From assembly GCA_030429785.1 (NCBI GenBank), contig JAUIEQ010000053.1, positions 1-5,925 on the forward strand: a stretch of DNA of 5,925 nucleotides. The letters are read 5' to 3'. The position numbers and the translations under genes were made by a program. Below, one piece after another: positions 5,415 through 5,925 of the stretch. Below the pieces are notes generated by a model that saw nothing but the letters and a program-made list of their open reading frames with translations, was not told the origin of the DNA and did not search any database. The number at the start of each line of letters is the position of its first letter. The stretch's first letter is position 1. The DNA is from a bacterium. Its GTDB lineage: Bacteria; Patescibacteriota; Patescibacteriia; S139-126; S139-133.

Positions 5415-5925
5415 ATGAATATAACCACCAAAATGTTAGTACATGCGATTTCGCACTTTCTTGCATCTCGAATAAACAACATCAGTTTTATGCCAACGAT
5501 CACCAAGGAAACTATAACAACCGACCAATTACTCCACGCTCTCATTGGTGCATACAAAACACTGCTGAGTCAAAACATGCACCCAAATCAAGATATTATT
5601 ACTGAGATCCAGCACAATCGAAGAAAACTCGCCCATACCGCTGCTGTCAGTGAATGGGTAGCGCAATTAGTCTCTTCGGCTGTAAGCTATAAAAAGCATG
5701 GGGACCATCGATCTCAAAATGAATCCTGGAGTCATTTTGCTCAATGCATCAATTGTCGCGCGGTCTTTGTCATATTTTTCGAATCAATTATTGAAGCAGC
5801 GCAACACGAGTATCCAGCAACTGCCTTCAAGCAAATATTTGATGAGCACATTAAGTCAGCAGTTATTGAAATTAAAATCACTGCCGCGCCACATGGTCTG
5901 GACAACATGTTCGAACAGTACCGAC
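5415..5925 (+). CDS. Hypothetical protein, third member of the tandem paralogue array, 3' end cut by the window
   Basis: The frame is open from ATG 5415 to the window end, giving 170 residues without a stop. It is real because it aligns gap-free with the second array protein over residues 1-130: K-L-A-H at 71-74, E-W-V-A at 80-83, S-W at 104-105, Q110, and S-I-I-E-A-A-Q at 124-130. It also shares T-T-D (35-37) and Q-C-x-x-C (110-114) with the first array protein, so it links the other two. No signal peptide or membrane segment is evident, although 116-126 is hydrophobic, like the matching helix of the first member. A different-frame ORF at 5315-5605 overlaps its start but has no homology or ribosome binding site. 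Compared with 189 residues for the second member, about 20 residues are probably missing beyond the window. Function unknown. Confidence 0.8.
   Translation, partial: MNITTKMLVHAISHFLASRINNISFMPTITKETITTDQLLHALIGAYKTLLSQNMHPNQDIITEIQHNRRKLAHTAAVSEWVAQLVSSAVSYKKHGDHRSQNESWSHFAQCINCRAVFVIFFESIIEAAQHEYPATAFKQIFDEHIKSAVIEIKITAAPHGLDNMFEQYR

Noticed and set aside
5315..5605. 96-residue plus-strand ORF
   Set aside because: It overlaps the third array gene in another frame, starts inside the hairpin spacer, and has composition unlike its neighbours.
1..5925. CRISPR array, tRNA/rRNA, insertion sequence or alternative genetic code
   Set aside because: No regularly spaced direct repeats, no cloverleaf or rRNA-like sequence, no transposase or terminal inverted repeats, and no in-frame TGA in any gene.

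Overview
The window looks like chromosome from a small-genome bacterium, most likely a member of the Patescibacteria / Candidate Phyla Radiation. The grounds are moderate: a DNA gyrase A gene sits behind a UlaG-like metallo-beta-lactamase-fold (MBL) gene and a tiny membrane-anchored ORF, the sequence is AT-leaning, and the flanking genes are short and unrecognisable. No gene here ends in TGA and none has an in-frame TGA, so the standard bacterial code fits and the TGA=Gly code of Gracilibacteria/Absconditabacteria is not supported. The taxonomic call is an inference; gyrA is the sequence to place it with.

Left part (1-3409): three same-strand genes form a tight cluster. They are the C-terminal 161 residues of an MBL-fold protein that has lost nearly all its metal ligands, a 118-residue Gln/Thr/Ser-rich protein with one N-terminal membrane segment, and a complete 831-residue GyrA. 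Gaps are 21 and 4 bases. The cluster ends at a strong intrinsic terminator (3377-3409). None of the visible starts in this cluster has a convincing Shine-Dalgarno sequence.

Middle (3416-4131): a convergent hypothetical gene (157 aa, minus strand) has a near-consensus sigma70 promoter, a strong ribosome binding site and its own terminator placed back-to-back with the gyrA terminator. A divergent promoter reads right from the same 200-base intergenic region, which also holds a 12-base perfect palindrome.

Right part (4132-5925): three consecutive plus-strand genes (156 aa, 189 aa, and at least 170 aa running off the window) are diverged tandem paralogues of one another. The second and third align without gaps over about 130 residues, and the first shares the same landmarks with a deletion. 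The spacers between them, hairpin plus leader, are also related, so the duplicated unit seems to have been gene plus terminator/leader. I do not recognise the family. This small tandem array is the most novel element of the window, and the third copy is easily missed because it has no stop codon inside the window.
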